DNA of 64,000 bases from Gammaproteobacteria bacterium RIFCSPHIGHO2_12_FULL_39_24 (GCA_001802455.1 MGXZ01000016.1:1-64000); one strand, 5' to 3'; positions 12,836-20,839 are shown, counted from the first letter of the stretch. Made by a program: numbers and translations. Notes: generated by a model not told the origin, from the letters alone.

Positions 12836-12861
12836 TCCCTGATACCTGATTCCTGATAACG
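12836..12861. repeat. degenerate CTGATA-type repeat
   Basis: Three imperfect units (CTGATAC, CTGATTC, CTGATAA) sit between tig and tRNA-Leu. The 13-base string GATTCCTGATAAC at 12848-12860 recurs exactly at 63612-63624, tying this site to the (CTGATAA)n family. Confidence 0.6.
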
Positions 12862-12867
12862 TGAAAA

Positions 12868-12949
12868 TACGAGAGGAGAGACTCGAACTCTCACGGGTTA
12901 CCCCGCTGGAACCTAAATCCAGTGCGTCTACCAATTCCGCCACTCTCGC
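12868..12949 (-). tRNA. tRNA-Leu (anticodon UAG)
   Basis: Folds as a class II tRNA of 82 bases. The acceptor GCGAGAG pairs with CTCTCGT (one G-U pair), with discriminator A. The anticodon loop is TTTAGGT between CTGGA and TCCAG, giving UAG and reading CUA codons. There is a long variable arm and a T-arm GAGAGTTCGAGTCTCTC. CCA is not encoded. Confidence 0.95.
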
Positions 12950-13095
12950 AAATAAAAGGGGTCTATTGAACACCATATCCTCAACCTTGACAAGAGCTTA
13001 ACGTTCTTGGGACTCAACTTGCAAATTAAAGGAACCGTATTCTATACTGACAGTGAATCAATAAGTTAATATGACAATTAGAAGGAATCTTGATC

Positions 13096-14007
13096 ATGGG
13101 TCAGGACTTCACAGCAGTGCATAAAGAGTACTTTTATGACATGCCCATTGATCTCTGTTGTGTCATCGATGCTAACACACGCAAAATCATTCAAGCCAAT
13201 CCCGCTTTTGAATATATTTTGGGTTGGAAATCGACAGAAATACAAGATCAACTGATCGATGCTTTTGTTCAAAATGAAATGGAAAAAAACAATATTGAAA
13301 AAGCGTTTTCAAAACTAAAGTTAGGTATTCATTCATTTACCTTTGAAACCGCCTTTCGCACAAAAAATAACGCAACACGACATATTGATTGGAAATGTTA
13401 TCTCGATGATGAACATCAATGGATATTTGCGATCGGCCATGACATCACATTACACAAAGAAGCACAAAAAAATTTAGCACAACAATCTCGTCTGGATCCG
13501 CTCACTGGTGTTAATGATCGACAAACATTTTTAACCTTAGTGCAAAACGAATTACACAATGCCATTCGATATCATTTTTCATTGGCTGTCATTTTAATTG
13601 ATATTGATCGCTTCAAAGAATACAGCGCGCAATACGGCGTGCAAAAATCAGATGATTGTCTCAAACATGTCGCTGCCGCATTAAAAACTTGCTTGCGACG
13701 CAAAACTGATTTTCTCGCCCGTTTTGAAACCACGCGTTTTGCTGTTCTGCTGTCACATAATGATTTTGAAAAATCGATGAAAGCAGCAGAATATTTGCGA
13801 GCGAGTTTTGAAAAATTGGCCACTTCTCAAAATGTGTCGGGTGAACCACGCAACACACTCAGCATTTCACTCGGTGTTTCTGCTATTTCTGAAAAACAAG
13901 AAAAAGAAATTACCTCTGATCAAATGCTGGGTGCTGCCATGCGCGCATTAACAGTCAGTCAACAAAATGGTGGCAATCAAGTCAATTTTGCAGGTGATTT
14001 TGTTTGA
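13096..14007 (+). CDS. PAS domain protein with degenerate GGDEF domain
   Basis: 303 residues from the ATG (AAGGA ends 9 bases before it; a TTG two codons upstream is too close to that site). There is an N-terminal PAS-like sensor (about residues 15-115, LCCVIDANTRKIIQANPAFEYILGW) followed by a GGDEF-like fold (LDPLTGVNDRQTF, ILIDIDRFKEY). The active-site motif that should read GG(D/E)EF is ARFETTRFAVLL, so the two glycines and the metal-binding acid are lost. Cyclase activity is therefore unlikely; a c-di-GMP or GTP-sensing or protein-interaction role is inference. No membrane segment is seen. It converges on and overlaps the lipoprotein gene by 26 bases. Confidence 0.85.
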   Translation: MGQDFTAVHKEYFYDMPIDLCCVIDANTRKIIQANPAFEYILGWKSTEIQDQLIDAFVQNEMEKNNIEKAFSKLKLGIHSFTFETAFRTKNNATRHIDWKCYLDDEHQWIFAIGHDITLHKEAQKNLAQQSRLDPLTGVNDRQTFLTLVQNELHNAIRYHFSLAVILIDIDRFKEYSAQYGVQKSDDCLKHVAAALKTCLRRKTDFLARFETTRFAVLLSHNDFEKSMKAAEYLRASFEKLATSQNVSGEPRNTLSISLGVSAISEKQEKEITSDQMLGAAMRALTVSQQNGGNQVNFAGDFV

Positions 14008-14620
14008 CGCAATTATTTATCACAAACGCGCTCATATTTTTAATCACAATACTCGCTGCTTGGTTTGTTGCTAACACACCACTATAAGGGTTATTTTCTT
14101 CAACGGGAATCACTGCTTGAAATACGCGGCTCGCAATCACTCGTCCCGTTGCAAAATTAATGAGCGTTGCTTCCATCACCAAACGCACTTGGCTTTGCGG
14201 TTGCAGAAATTCTTGTTGCAACGTGAGCAATTGTGTATTGAGTTGATACGTAGCGCTTCCTGGAAAGGGCGATGTCACCACAGCACGAAAATATTTTGTT
14301 GCACGCATACGATTCGCCATCAATGGTAACAACAAATCAGCAGGCGGCGCTACCCAGCGATGGTTCGCAAATGATTTTAATTGATAAGGTACTAACACAT
14401 AAATCATGCTAGCAGAATCATAACCCGGTGATGCAATCGGTGTTGTGATCAGCAATGTTTTTGATGAAATAGATTTGTTCGAAAATGATTTTGAGGCTGT
14501 TTTGATAGGCCATTGTGTGATTGTGTAATGTGATTCAACAGGTACTTGTATCGGCGACAAAGCACAAGCTGATAAAAACACCACGCTCAATACAATAAAA
14601 AACGACGCAATCACTCTCAT
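13982..14620 (-). CDS. ABC-type transport auxiliary lipoprotein of the MCE system
   Basis: 212 residues with a lipoprotein signal peptide ending LSAC (Cys about 19), so it is probably anchored in the outer membrane. The body matches the small PqiC/LbcC-like auxiliary lipoproteins that accompany MCE transporters (YVLVPYQLKSFANHRWVAPPADLL and late RVFQAVIPVEENNPYSGVLA). Its ATG overlaps the MCE gene stop by one base (TAATG), indicating translational coupling. Inferred role: outer-membrane partner for lipid movement across the envelope. Confidence 0.85.
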   Translation of the reverse strand: MRVIASFFIVLSVVFLSACALSPIQVPVESHYTITQWPIKTASKSFSNKSISSKTLLITTPIASPGYDSASMIYVLVPYQLKSFANHRWVAPPADLLLPLMANRMRATKYFRAVVTSPFPGSATYQLNTQLLTLQQEFLQPQSQVRLVMEATLINFATGRVIASRVFQAVIPVEENNPYSGVLATNQAASIVIKNMSAFVINNCVKQNHLQN

Positions 14621-15546
14621 TATTTTTCTCCTGGCCCCAGTTGTGCTGGATGCTTACCGCGCACCAACATGCTTGGGTTGCGCTGCAATTCAGTTGTTAA
14701 GTGTTGAACACTAACAGTAGCAGCAGACATATTATTCAATGCTTGTTGCGCGGATGGCATAATTTGATTGGAGAAGTTATGAATAACCGTTTGTCCACTT
14801 TGCATCGTGTTATTAATTGTTTTTGCTGTTTGTGTCATTTGTGATGACAATTGATTAACAGAATCCAATGTTTTATTTAATTGCGTCACCGTCATCGGCA
14901 AATGATTACTGGCTTCCGAAATATTGGCAAGAGAATTATCGAGCGAATGTAATGTCGACGTAAAATCTTGCGAATTACTGGCTAATGTCGATGTGATGGT
15001 TGCTATATTTTTTAAAGAAGTTTTAATCGAATCGCGATTTTGTGTATCCAACACTTCTGCGATGCTGGCACTCAAGTGTTGAATATCTGTTGTCACTTCC
15101 GGTAACACAGTGCTTAATTGCATGAGCAGTGAAGGCTTGGAGGGAATCACTGGAAAACGATGCCCTGCGGTCGCAACCAATAAAGGCGCTGTTTCTGTTT
15201 CTGCTTTTAAATTCACGTACACAACACCGGTCACACCCTGCGCATTTAAAATAGCGTACGTACTCGTTGTAATCGGAATTTTTGGTTCGATACTCAATTC
15301 TAAACGTACTAATTTTGGATTGGTCGGATCCAAATGAATCGATTTCACATACCCCACTTTGACACCATTAAAACGCACAGGACTTTCAGCGCTTAAACCC
15401 GTCACATCTTCATGCACAAATACCAGATACGTGCGATATAATCTGTTGTCACCGACTACACTCATCCAGATAATAATGAATGTCAAAAATGCACTCAGCG
15501 CAACAACAAATATGCCAACCACTGTGTAATTTACTTTTCCTTCCAT
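14620..15546 (-). CDS. MlaD-family MCE domain protein
   Basis: 308 residues: one N-terminal membrane helix (about 8-30), then a single MCE domain (about 40-118, including SPVRFNGVKVGYVKSIHLDP and YAILNAQGVTGVVYVNL). A long helical, Ser/Thr/Asn-rich periplasmic tail follows, likely forming a coiled tube. MCE proteins build hexameric channels that carry phospholipids between the membranes. It overlaps the ATPase gene by 16 bases. The tail is much longer than in E. coli MlaD (183 residues), as in other four-gene STAS-permease/MCE operons. Confidence 0.92.
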   Translation of the reverse strand: MEGKVNYTVVGIFVVALSAFLTFIIIWMSVVGDNRLYRTYLVFVHEDVTGLSAESPVRFNGVKVGYVKSIHLDPTNPKLVRLELSIEPKIPITTSTYAILNAQGVTGVVYVNLKAETETAPLLVATAGHRFPVIPSKPSLLMQLSTVLPEVTTDIQHLSASIAEVLDTQNRDSIKTSLKNIATITSTLASNSQDFTSTLHSLDNSLANISEASNHLPMTVTQLNKTLDSVNQLSSQMTQTAKTINNTMQSGQTVIHNFSNQIMPSAQQALNNMSAATVSVQHLTTELQRNPSMLVRGKHPAQLGPGEK

Positions 15547-16301
15547 TCAGCACCTCGTTTTGCACGGTGACCACTGAAATAAGATTTAATGATGGGATGT
15601 GGATTTTGATATAACGTTATCATCGATTCATCCGCTAACACTTTCCCTTCACCTAAAAAAATCACGCGATCGGGAACATACCACAAGGTATCTAAATCAT
15701 GCGTCACCATCACAAACGTTAATCCTAAATTTTTTCGCATAGTTAAAATTAAATCATCTAAATCGCCCGCACTTTTTGGATCTAATCCTGCTGTCGGTTC
15801 ATCCAAAAAAATTAATTCTGGATCCAGCGCAATCGCACGCGCAAGTGAGGCGCGTTTTTTCATTCCGCCGCTGAGTTCAGCGGGATATTTAAATCCTGCA
15901 TCTGCTTCTAATCCACTCAGCGCAATTTTTAATTTGGCTAATTCAAGCTGCGATTCTCGAGAAACAGTCGCGTATTCATTTAATACATACATCACATTTT
16001 CTAAAACGGTTAGCGAGCTAAATAACGCACCACTTTGAAACATCACACCCCATCTTTTTTGCACGGACAAAAATGTTTTATCGGATGCTTTTAAAATATC
16101 CACATCAAAAATAGAAATAGCTCCTTCTGTTGGCATCATTAATCGTAAAATGCTACGCAGCAAAGTGGTTTTGCCACAACCGCTGCCGCCAATAATCGCG
16201 ATAATTTCACCGCGTTTTATCGTTAAATTCACATCGGAATGAACCCAGTGATTGCCGAGAAAATTTTTCAAATGTCGCACATCAATAATATTTTCTCCCA
16301 C
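15531..16301 (-). CDS. MlaF-like ABC transporter ATPase
   Basis: Energises the MCE transporter. Walker A is GGSGCGKTTLL, the Q-loop region is GVMFQSGALF, the signature is LSGGMKKRASLARA, and Walker B is LIFLDEPTAGLDP with a following THD switch histidine. The frame is open to a TTG at 16328, but MlaF proteins begin with text like ENIIDVRHL. The GTG at 16301 (256 residues) is chosen because a GGGAGT repeat supplies GGAG 5 bases before it. Two further in-frame GTGs (16313, 16307) are alternatives. The gene abuts the permease stop at 16313. Confidence 0.9.
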   Translation of the reverse strand: MGENIIDVRHLKNFLGNHWVHSDVNLTIKRGEIIAIIGGSGCGKTTLLRSILRLMMPTEGAISIFDVDILKASDKTFLSVQKRWGVMFQSGALFSSLTVLENVMYVLNEYATVSRESQLELAKLKIALSGLEADAGFKYPAELSGGMKKRASLARAIALDPELIFLDEPTAGLDPKSAGDLDDLILTMRKNLGLTFVMVTHDLDTLWYVPDRVIFLGEGKVLADESMITLYQNPHPIIKSYFSGHRAKRGAEWKEK

Positions 16302-16314
16302 CCCCACTCCCACT
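16295..16314. repeat. (GGGAGT)n tract at a gene start
   Basis: On the minus strand the tract reads GTGGGAGTGGGGGTGGGAG, an imperfect GGGAGT repeat. It covers the permease stop and the likely GTG start of the ATPase gene. It belongs to the same dispersed family as 18854-18872, 18917-18941, 47228-47247, 47548-47568 and 48780-48800. Confidence 0.7.
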
Positions 16315-17446
16315 AAATATCCATCCAATTAAATAAAATTGAAAACAATCCATCCGCCAAAATAATTAAAAAAATGGCTTGCACCGCTGCTTTCGTAGTT
16401 CGCTCACCCACACTTTGCGCACTCCCTTCTGCTTGAAATCCTTGAAAGCAACCAATGCCTGCAATAATCAGCGCAAAAATAGGCGTTTTTATCAATCCGA
16501 TATACAGATGTTTAATAGCAACTTCCGCTTTAAAGCGGTCTAAAAAAGCCTGGAAAGTAATGCCTGCCATATTTTTAGTAATCAGCATACTACCGAGCAA
16601 TCCAAACAAATCACCCCACACTACCAGCAAAGGTAACGCAACCAATAATCCTAAAATTTTCGGCAAAACCAGTCGCTCAATTGGCGACAGTCCCATCGTG
16701 CGCAACGCATCAATTTCTTCATTGACTTTCATCGTGCCAATTAATGCAGCAAAAGAAGTGCTCGTGCGACCCGCAATAATAACGGAAGCAATTAATGGTG
16801 AAAATTCCCGCAAAATAGCAACGCCTGATAAATCTACCATGTAAACATTGGCACCATAAATTCGCAGTTGCACGCCCAGTTGATACGCCACAACCACACC
16901 AATCAGAAACATCATCACAGCGATAATCGGCAACGCACGATAACCACCCAGATCAATTTCATGCACCATTGAACGCCATTGCAGTCGCGCTGGTTTTAGT
17001 AATGTTGCATACAACAACACAAATACCTCACCTAAAAATCCAAACATGGCTAATGTGTTTTGATACAATTCAGTCGATTTTTTTCCGATGTGGTACAGTA
17101 AATCAAAATGAGGTGGCGCCACTTTAGTGGTTTCCGCTTTTTTAATTTCATTTGAAATCAGTGTAAACAAAGATTGAAAATTGGATTTTAGTCCGGAGAT
17201 TGTTACCTGTGGATTTTTTTCTACTATTTTTTGATGTAATAAAAAAACCAAAAACGCACCAGCAGTATCCATTTCTTTTATATTGCTGGCATCAATAAGA
17301 TTAATGTGTGATGCATCAACCGATAATTTTTGCACCCATCGATCTGCATCGTACAAACGATCAATTAACCAAACGCCCAGCAGCGACAGTTCAGCGCCTG
17401 ATTCAGTTAGTTTAATAGAAGCACTGTCGGCCGCTCGTTGAAGCAT
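16313..17446 (-). CDS. MlaE-type permease with N-terminal STAS-like domain
   Basis: Inner-membrane subunit of the MCE lipid transporter, 377 residues. Residues about 10-100 form a soluble STAS-like domain (HINLIDASNIKEMDTAGAFLVF). From about 130 on come five to six membrane segments of the MlaE permease family, with IIAGRTSTSFAALIGTMKVNEEIDALRTMG as its conserved core. The ATG at 17446 is preferred over the one two codons earlier because AGGG precedes it by 6 bases. It is first in the permease-ATPase-MCE-lipoprotein operon. The STAS fusion replaces the separate MlaB subunit of E. coli. Confidence 0.92.
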   Translation of the reverse strand: MLQRAADSASIKLTESGAELSLLGVWLIDRLYDADRWVQKLSVDASHINLIDASNIKEMDTAGAFLVFLLHQKIVEKNPQVTISGLKSNFQSLFTLISNEIKKAETTKVAPPHFDLLYHIGKKSTELYQNTLAMFGFLGEVFVLLYATLLKPARLQWRSMVHEIDLGGYRALPIIAVMMFLIGVVVAYQLGVQLRIYGANVYMVDLSGVAILREFSPLIASVIIAGRTSTSFAALIGTMKVNEEIDALRTMGLSPIERLVLPKILGLLVALPLLVVWGDLFGLLGSMLITKNMAGITFQAFLDRFKAEVAIKHLYIGLIKTPIFALIIAGIGCFQGFQAEGSAQSVGERTTKAAVQAIFLIILADGLFSILFNWMDI

Positions 17447-17505
17447 GGACATCCCTGTTTTTGGATAACATTAAAAGATAGTGAATTGATTATACTACAA
17501 AGAAA

Positions 17506-17581
17506 TGGGGTGGACGATGGGATTCGAACCCACGACAACCAGAGTCACAGTCCGGGGCTCTACCAACTGAGCTACGCCCAC
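17506..17581 (-). tRNA. tRNA-His (anticodon GUG)
   Basis: 76 bases with CCA encoded. The acceptor GTGGGCG pairs with CGTCCAC, with discriminator C as expected for tRNA-His. The base at 17582 is an encoded G that can serve as the G-1 identity base. The anticodon loop CTGTGAC gives GUG, and the T-arm is GTGGGTTCGAATCCCAT. The first 19 bases of this gene and the 18 bases upstream are duplicated at 17691-17727. Confidence 0.96.
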
Positions 17582-17599
17582 CATAAACTTTATATCGTA
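17563..17599. repeat. 37-base direct repeat, copy inside intact tRNA-His
   Basis: Identical over 37 bases to 17691-17727. It covers the 5' end of tRNA-His (acceptor strand and D-arm) plus 18 bases of upstream leader (ATAAACTTTATATCGTA). Confidence 0.9.
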
Positions 17600-17690
17600 T
17601 CTCGTACATCCCTGTACTGCATTTGTCTTCGTTAGAAAGGCACCCAGCCTGACATCGTGTCAGGCGTTTACTGCTCAATCCGCAGTAAAC
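17600..17690. other. palindrome-rich insert between the two tRNA-His repeats
   Basis: A 91-base spacer with no gene. It holds two perfect stem-loops: CCTGACA/TGTCAGG with a 3-base loop (17648-17664) and GTTTACTGC/GCAGTAAAC with a 7-base loop (around 17666-17690). It also holds TACATCCCTGTA, a 12-base string present again inside the inverted-repeat element at 37993-38185. Confidence 0.7.
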
Positions 17691-17727
17691 CCAACTGAGC
17701 TACGCCCACCATAAACTTTATATCGTA
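17691..17727 (-). pseudogene. 5' fragment of tRNA-His (duplicate)
   Basis: The second copy of the 37-base repeat. It contains the leader and first 19 bases of a tRNA-His, up to the D-loop, then diverges into the palindromic insert. It cannot fold into a tRNA. In the direction of transcription it lies between tRNA-Arg and the intact tRNA-His. Confidence 0.8.
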
Positions 17728-17732
17728 ATATG

Positions 17733-17806
17733 TGCGCCCGACAGGATTCGAACCTGTTACCCCCGGCTTAGAAGGCCGATGCTCTATCCAAATGAGCTAC
17801 GGGCGC
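17733..17806 (-). tRNA. tRNA-Arg (anticodon UCU)
   Basis: 74 bases without CCA. The acceptor GCGCCCG pairs with CGGGCGC, with discriminator A. The anticodon loop CTTCTAA between CGGC and GCCG gives UCU, reading AGA/AGG. The T-arm is ACAGGTTCGAATCCTGT. It is in a Pro-Arg-His run on the minus strand. Confidence 0.96.
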
Positions 17807-17838
17807 AAGTTACCATCCTATTATTATCAAAAATCTTA

Positions 17839-17912
17839 TCGGGGTAGAGGGATTCGAACCCCCGACATTCTGCTCCCAAAGCAGACGCGCTACCAGACTG
17901 CGCTATACCCCG
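17839..17912 (-). tRNA. tRNA-Pro (anticodon UGG)
   Basis: 74 bases. The acceptor CGGGGTA pairs with TACCCCG, with discriminator A; CCA is not encoded. The anticodon loop TTTGGGA gives UGG, able to read all Pro codons by wobble. It begins the three-tRNA cluster. Confidence 0.96.
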
Positions 17913-18001
17913 AAAGATAGGCATCATACGTTGGCAGGTTATAGACGTCAATATTCAGCATCGGGTATCAGTGTCAGTAAATATATGTTTAAATATTCAC
18001 A

Positions 18002-18022
18002 CTGATAACTGATAACTGATAA
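18002..18022 (+). repeat. (CTGATAA)3 heptamer repeat
   Basis: Three perfect CTGATAA units directly before dapD. The dapD ATG follows 8 bases later, with no Shine-Dalgarno sequence in between. Confidence 0.85.
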
Positions 18023-18030
18023 CTTTATTT

Positions 18031-18849
18031 ATGATTTCTCTACAAAACACCATTGAAAATGCTTTTAATATTCGCGATCAGTTATCCTCAAAAAATAGTT
18101 CACCTGAAATTCGTGATGCCATTCAAGAAACAATTGATTTATTAGATACGGGAAAAATACGTGTAGCAGAAAAAATAAATGGGAAATGGGTTACGCATGA
18201 ATGGATAAAAAAAACAATTTTATTATTTTTTAAAACACAAGATAGTGTCGTCATACATGCAAATTACACGCAATTTTTTGATAAAGTGCCTTTGAAATTT
18301 TCAGATCTCACCGAAAAGGAATTGCAAGAAAAGGGTGTACGCATTGTCCCCAATGCAGTTGCGCGCAAAGGTAGTTACATTGCATTTAATACTGTTTTAA
18401 TGCCGAGCTTTATTAATATTGGCGCGTATATTGATTCAGGCACATTAATTGACACCTGGTCAACAGTGGGTTCTTGCGCGCAAATCGGCAAAAACGTGCA
18501 TATTTCTGGTGGCGTTGGTATTGGCGGTGTGCTAGAACCACTGCAATCAACGCCCACTATTATCGAAGACAATTGTTTTATCGGCGCACGATCTGAAATG
18601 GTTGAAGGCATCATTGTTGAAGAAGGTAGCGTAATTTCTATGGGTGTTTTTATCGGTCAAAGCACGCCAATTTATAATCGCGCAACGGATGAAGTAACGT
18701 ATGGAAAAATTCCCGCATACTCTGTTGTCATTCCTGGATCACTACCTTCTGAAAATGGACAATACACGCGATATTGCGCGTTAATCATGAAACAAGTTGA
18801 TGAAAAAACACGCGCAAAGACATCGATCAATGAATTGTTGCGTAATTAG
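18031..18849 (+). CDS. dapD: tetrahydrodipicolinate N-succinyltransferase
   Basis: Transfers succinyl from succinyl-CoA to tetrahydrodipicolinate in the succinylase branch of diaminopimelate/lysine synthesis; cytosolic trimer. It is 272 residues, close to the usual 274. The N-terminal helical domain is followed by a left-handed beta-helix of hexapeptide repeats ([40 protein letters not shown]). The start lacks a clear Shine-Dalgarno: the preceding bases are the heptamer repeat. It pairs with dapE downstream. Confidence 0.96.
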   Translation: MISLQNTIENAFNIRDQLSSKNSSPEIRDAIQETIDLLDTGKIRVAEKINGKWVTHEWIKKTILLFFKTQDSVVIHANYTQFFDKVPLKFSDLTEKELQEKGVRIVPNAVARKGSYIAFNTVLMPSFINIGAYIDSGTLIDTWSTVGSCAQIGKNVHISGGVGIGGVLEPLQSTPTIIEDNCFIGARSEMVEGIIVEEGSVISMGVFIGQSTPIYNRATDEVTYGKIPAYSVVIPGSLPSENGQYTRYCALIMKQVDEKTRAKTSINELLRN

Positions 18850-18853
18850 TGTT

Positions 18854-18941
18854 GGTGGGGTGGGAGTGGGAGTTCTGAGGCTACGGTTAAATAATTTAAC
18901 GAAGCCTCAGATTTTTCTCCCACTCCCACTCCCACTCCCAC
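18854..18941. terminator. long nested hairpin after dapD
   Basis: The outer arms are GGGAGT-type repeats in opposite orientation (18854-18872 and 18917-18941, 13 bp of perfect pairing). The inner stem is CTGAGGCT/AGCCTCAG (18875-18882 and 18903-18910), with TTAAAT/ATTTAA towards the tip. ATTTTT follows the inner stem, so it could act as a Rho-independent terminator for dapD. Confidence 0.6.
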
Positions 18942-18962
18942 TTAACTCATAGGATTATTCCC

Positions 18963-20093
18963 ATGTCTCAAACACTCACGTTAGCTAAACAACTCATCAA
19001 CATCCCTTCCATCACCCCCCATGATCACGGCTGTCAAAAAATAATAATGGATCGATTGCGTAACATGCATTTTGAAATAATCGACTTAACTTCAAACGGC
19101 GTCAGCAATTTTTTTGCTGTGCGTGGTCGCGGCGAAAAATTATTTGCTTTTTCGGGACACACCGATGTGGTACCGCCTGGAAATGTGAAAGAATGGAATT
19201 CACCGCCTTTTGAAGCGCATATTCGTGATGGAAAATTATTTGGTCGCGGTGCCGCCGACATGAAAAGCGCGTTGGCTGCTATGATTGTTGCAACGGAACG
19301 ATTTATTTCAACGCATCCTAATCATGCTGGAAAAATAGGCTTTTTAGTCACGAGCGACGAAGAAGGTAGCGGCATCGATGGCACAATCAAGATAGTAGAA
19401 TATCTTCAAAAAAATAAGATTAAATTAGATTATTGTTTAATCGGCGAAGCCTCTAGCAATAAAAAATTAGGCGATGTCATTAAAATAGGGCGACGCGGAT
19501 CATTGCATGGTGAATTAACCGTGCATGGAAAACAAGGTCATATTGCCTATCCCCAGTTAGCCATTAATCCCATTCACCGCAGTTTTCAAGCACTCGATCA
19601 TTTAACTAAAATAGAATGGGATCAAGCGACTGATTTATTTTCTCCGACTTCTTTTCAAATTTATAATATTAATGCAGACACGGGTGCGAATAATATTATT
19701 CCTGGTTCACTTACCGCGCGATTTAATTTTCGGTACTCGCCCGCGAGTACCGCTGAATCGCTGCAAAAAAAGGTAGAAAATGTATTTACAGAACATCAGC
19801 TCGAATATGATATTCGTTGGAATCATTCCAGCAAACCATTTTATAGTAAACCCGGCGCGTTAACTAAAGCATGTCAAGAAAGTATCTTGCACTTATGTAA
19901 CGTTACAACAGAACAGAACACCACCGGCGGAACATCAGATGGACGTTTTATTGCAGCAACTGACGCTGAAATTGTTGAGCTCGGTCTTCGCAATGAAAGT
20001 ATTCATCACATCGATGAAAATACCAATTTAGCGGATTTAGAAAAATTAACGGATTTGTATGAGGAAATTCTGAAGTTGCTTTGCACGAAGTAA
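18963..20093 (+). CDS. dapE: succinyl-diaminopimelate desuccinylase
   Basis: Zinc hydrolase that releases LL-diaminopimelate and succinate, two steps after DapD. The 376-residue M20-family enzyme has FAFSGHTDVVPPG (metal-binding His), GRGAADMKSALAAM (bridging Asp), TSDEEGSGIDGT (catalytic Glu pair), GEASS and the late NTTGGTSDGRF motif. AGGA lies 8 bases before the ATG. It is separated from dapD by the nested hairpin. Confidence 0.96.
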   Translation: MSQTLTLAKQLINIPSITPHDHGCQKIIMDRLRNMHFEIIDLTSNGVSNFFAVRGRGEKLFAFSGHTDVVPPGNVKEWNSPPFEAHIRDGKLFGRGAADMKSALAAMIVATERFISTHPNHAGKIGFLVTSDEEGSGIDGTIKIVEYLQKNKIKLDYCLIGEASSNKKLGDVIKIGRRGSLHGELTVHGKQGHIAYPQLAINPIHRSFQALDHLTKIEWDQATDLFSPTSFQIYNINADTGANNIIPGSLTARFNFRYSPASTAESLQKKVENVFTEHQLEYDIRWNHSSKPFYSKPGALTKACQESILHLCNVTTEQNTTGGTSDGRFIAATDAEIVELGLRNESIHHIDENTNLADLEKLTDLYEEILKLLCTK

Positions 20094-20145
20094 GCGGAGT
20101 TTTGCAATTTAAACCCAACTGGTTTAATCTTGTCGCCTTTAAACG

Positions 20146-20234
20146 GGAGAGATGTCTGAGTGGTTTAAAGAGCACGCCTGGAAAGTGTGTGTACGGGTTA
20201 AACCGTACCGAGGGTTCGAATCCCTCTCTCTCCG
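20146..20234 (+). tRNA. tRNA-Ser (anticodon GGA)
   Basis: 89 bases, class II with a long variable arm (TACGGGTTAAACCGTA). The acceptor GGAGAGA pairs with TCTCTCC, with discriminator G. The anticodon loop CTGGAAA gives GGA. CCA is not encoded. It starts 52 bases after dapE. Confidence 0.96.
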
Positions 20235-20476
20235 ATAAATAAAAAACCCAAGGCCAAATACGTCGAGCTCGCTCTGTTATAATTTTGAAACTACGTGGCA
20301 CATTAGGCTTCCCACTCAAGTTGGTGGGTCTGCACACAATGCCAACAGTTCGTTTCTTATCTCTATCTCACTGTAGGCTCGAGAAAGGCCTTAGGCTTCT
20401 CACTGATAACTATAGTCAATAAATTATCTTTCTGCCAAAAAATCAGCCTAATATTTCAGTGTGTTATAAATTAAAT
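20235..20476. other. intergenic stretch between tRNA-Ser and the RRM gene
   Basis: 242 bases without a convincing gene. A short inverted repeat CCCAC/GTGGG (about 20311-20328) and a single CTGATAA unit near 20403 are the only structures noticed. A reverse open frame crosses the tRNA and is spurious. Confidence 0.5.
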
Positions 20477-20839
20477 CTACTCTTCACCGCGAGGTTTTGC
20501 CATGCGAACCACAATCACACGTCCGCGCATCTCTTCCCCATTGAGCGCCAACGCCTTTTTAGCATCTTTCACATTATGGTAGGTAATGAAAGCAAATCCT
20601 TTGGAACGACCTGTTCTTGCATTTTTGATCAATCGTACATTTTGCACCGCACCATATTTTGAAAATAATTCTTTCAAGTGATAGGCATTCACATGATAAG
20701 ACAAATTGCCGACATACAATTGCTCGCTTTCAGGATAATGCTGCATCGCACGCGTACTTCTTTTTTTAATGCGCGCAATAAAAATAATTAAACTAAGCAC
20801 AACAACGGCGATAATGACAAAAAGATAAAAATTGGACAT
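20477..20839 (-). CDS. membrane-anchored RRM RNA-binding protein
   Basis: 120 residues. Residues about 4-22 are one hydrophobic helix (FYLFVIIAVVVLSLIIFIA) followed by RIKKRS, predicting an N-terminal membrane anchor with the rest in the cytosol. Residues about 40-115 are a single RNA recognition motif with RNP2 LYVGNL and RNP1 KGFAFITY, both with intact aromatic residues. Bacterial single-RRM proteins bind single-stranded RNA; the target here is unknown. It has no close same-strand neighbour upstream. The anchor makes it unlike the usual soluble bacterial RRM proteins. Confidence 0.9.
   Translation of the reverse strand: MSNFYLFVIIAVVVLSLIIFIARIKKRSTRAMQHYPESEQLYVGNLSYHVNAYHLKELFSKYGAVQNVRLIKNARTGRSKGFAFITYHNVKDAKKALALNGEEMRGRVIVVRMAKPRGEE

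Noticed and set aside
17732-17920. Open frame beginning MRPTGFEPVTPG across the tRNA cluster
   Set aside because: It is a translation of tRNA-Arg and tRNA-Pro sequence, a well-known artefact of tRNA loci.
18002-18022. CRISPR-like array
   Set aside because: The units are 7 bases with no spacers, and no cas gene is in the window.
19948-20337. Reverse open frame over the end of dapE and tRNA-Ser
   Set aside because: It crosses a complete tRNA gene and coding sequence on the other strand; no start signal.
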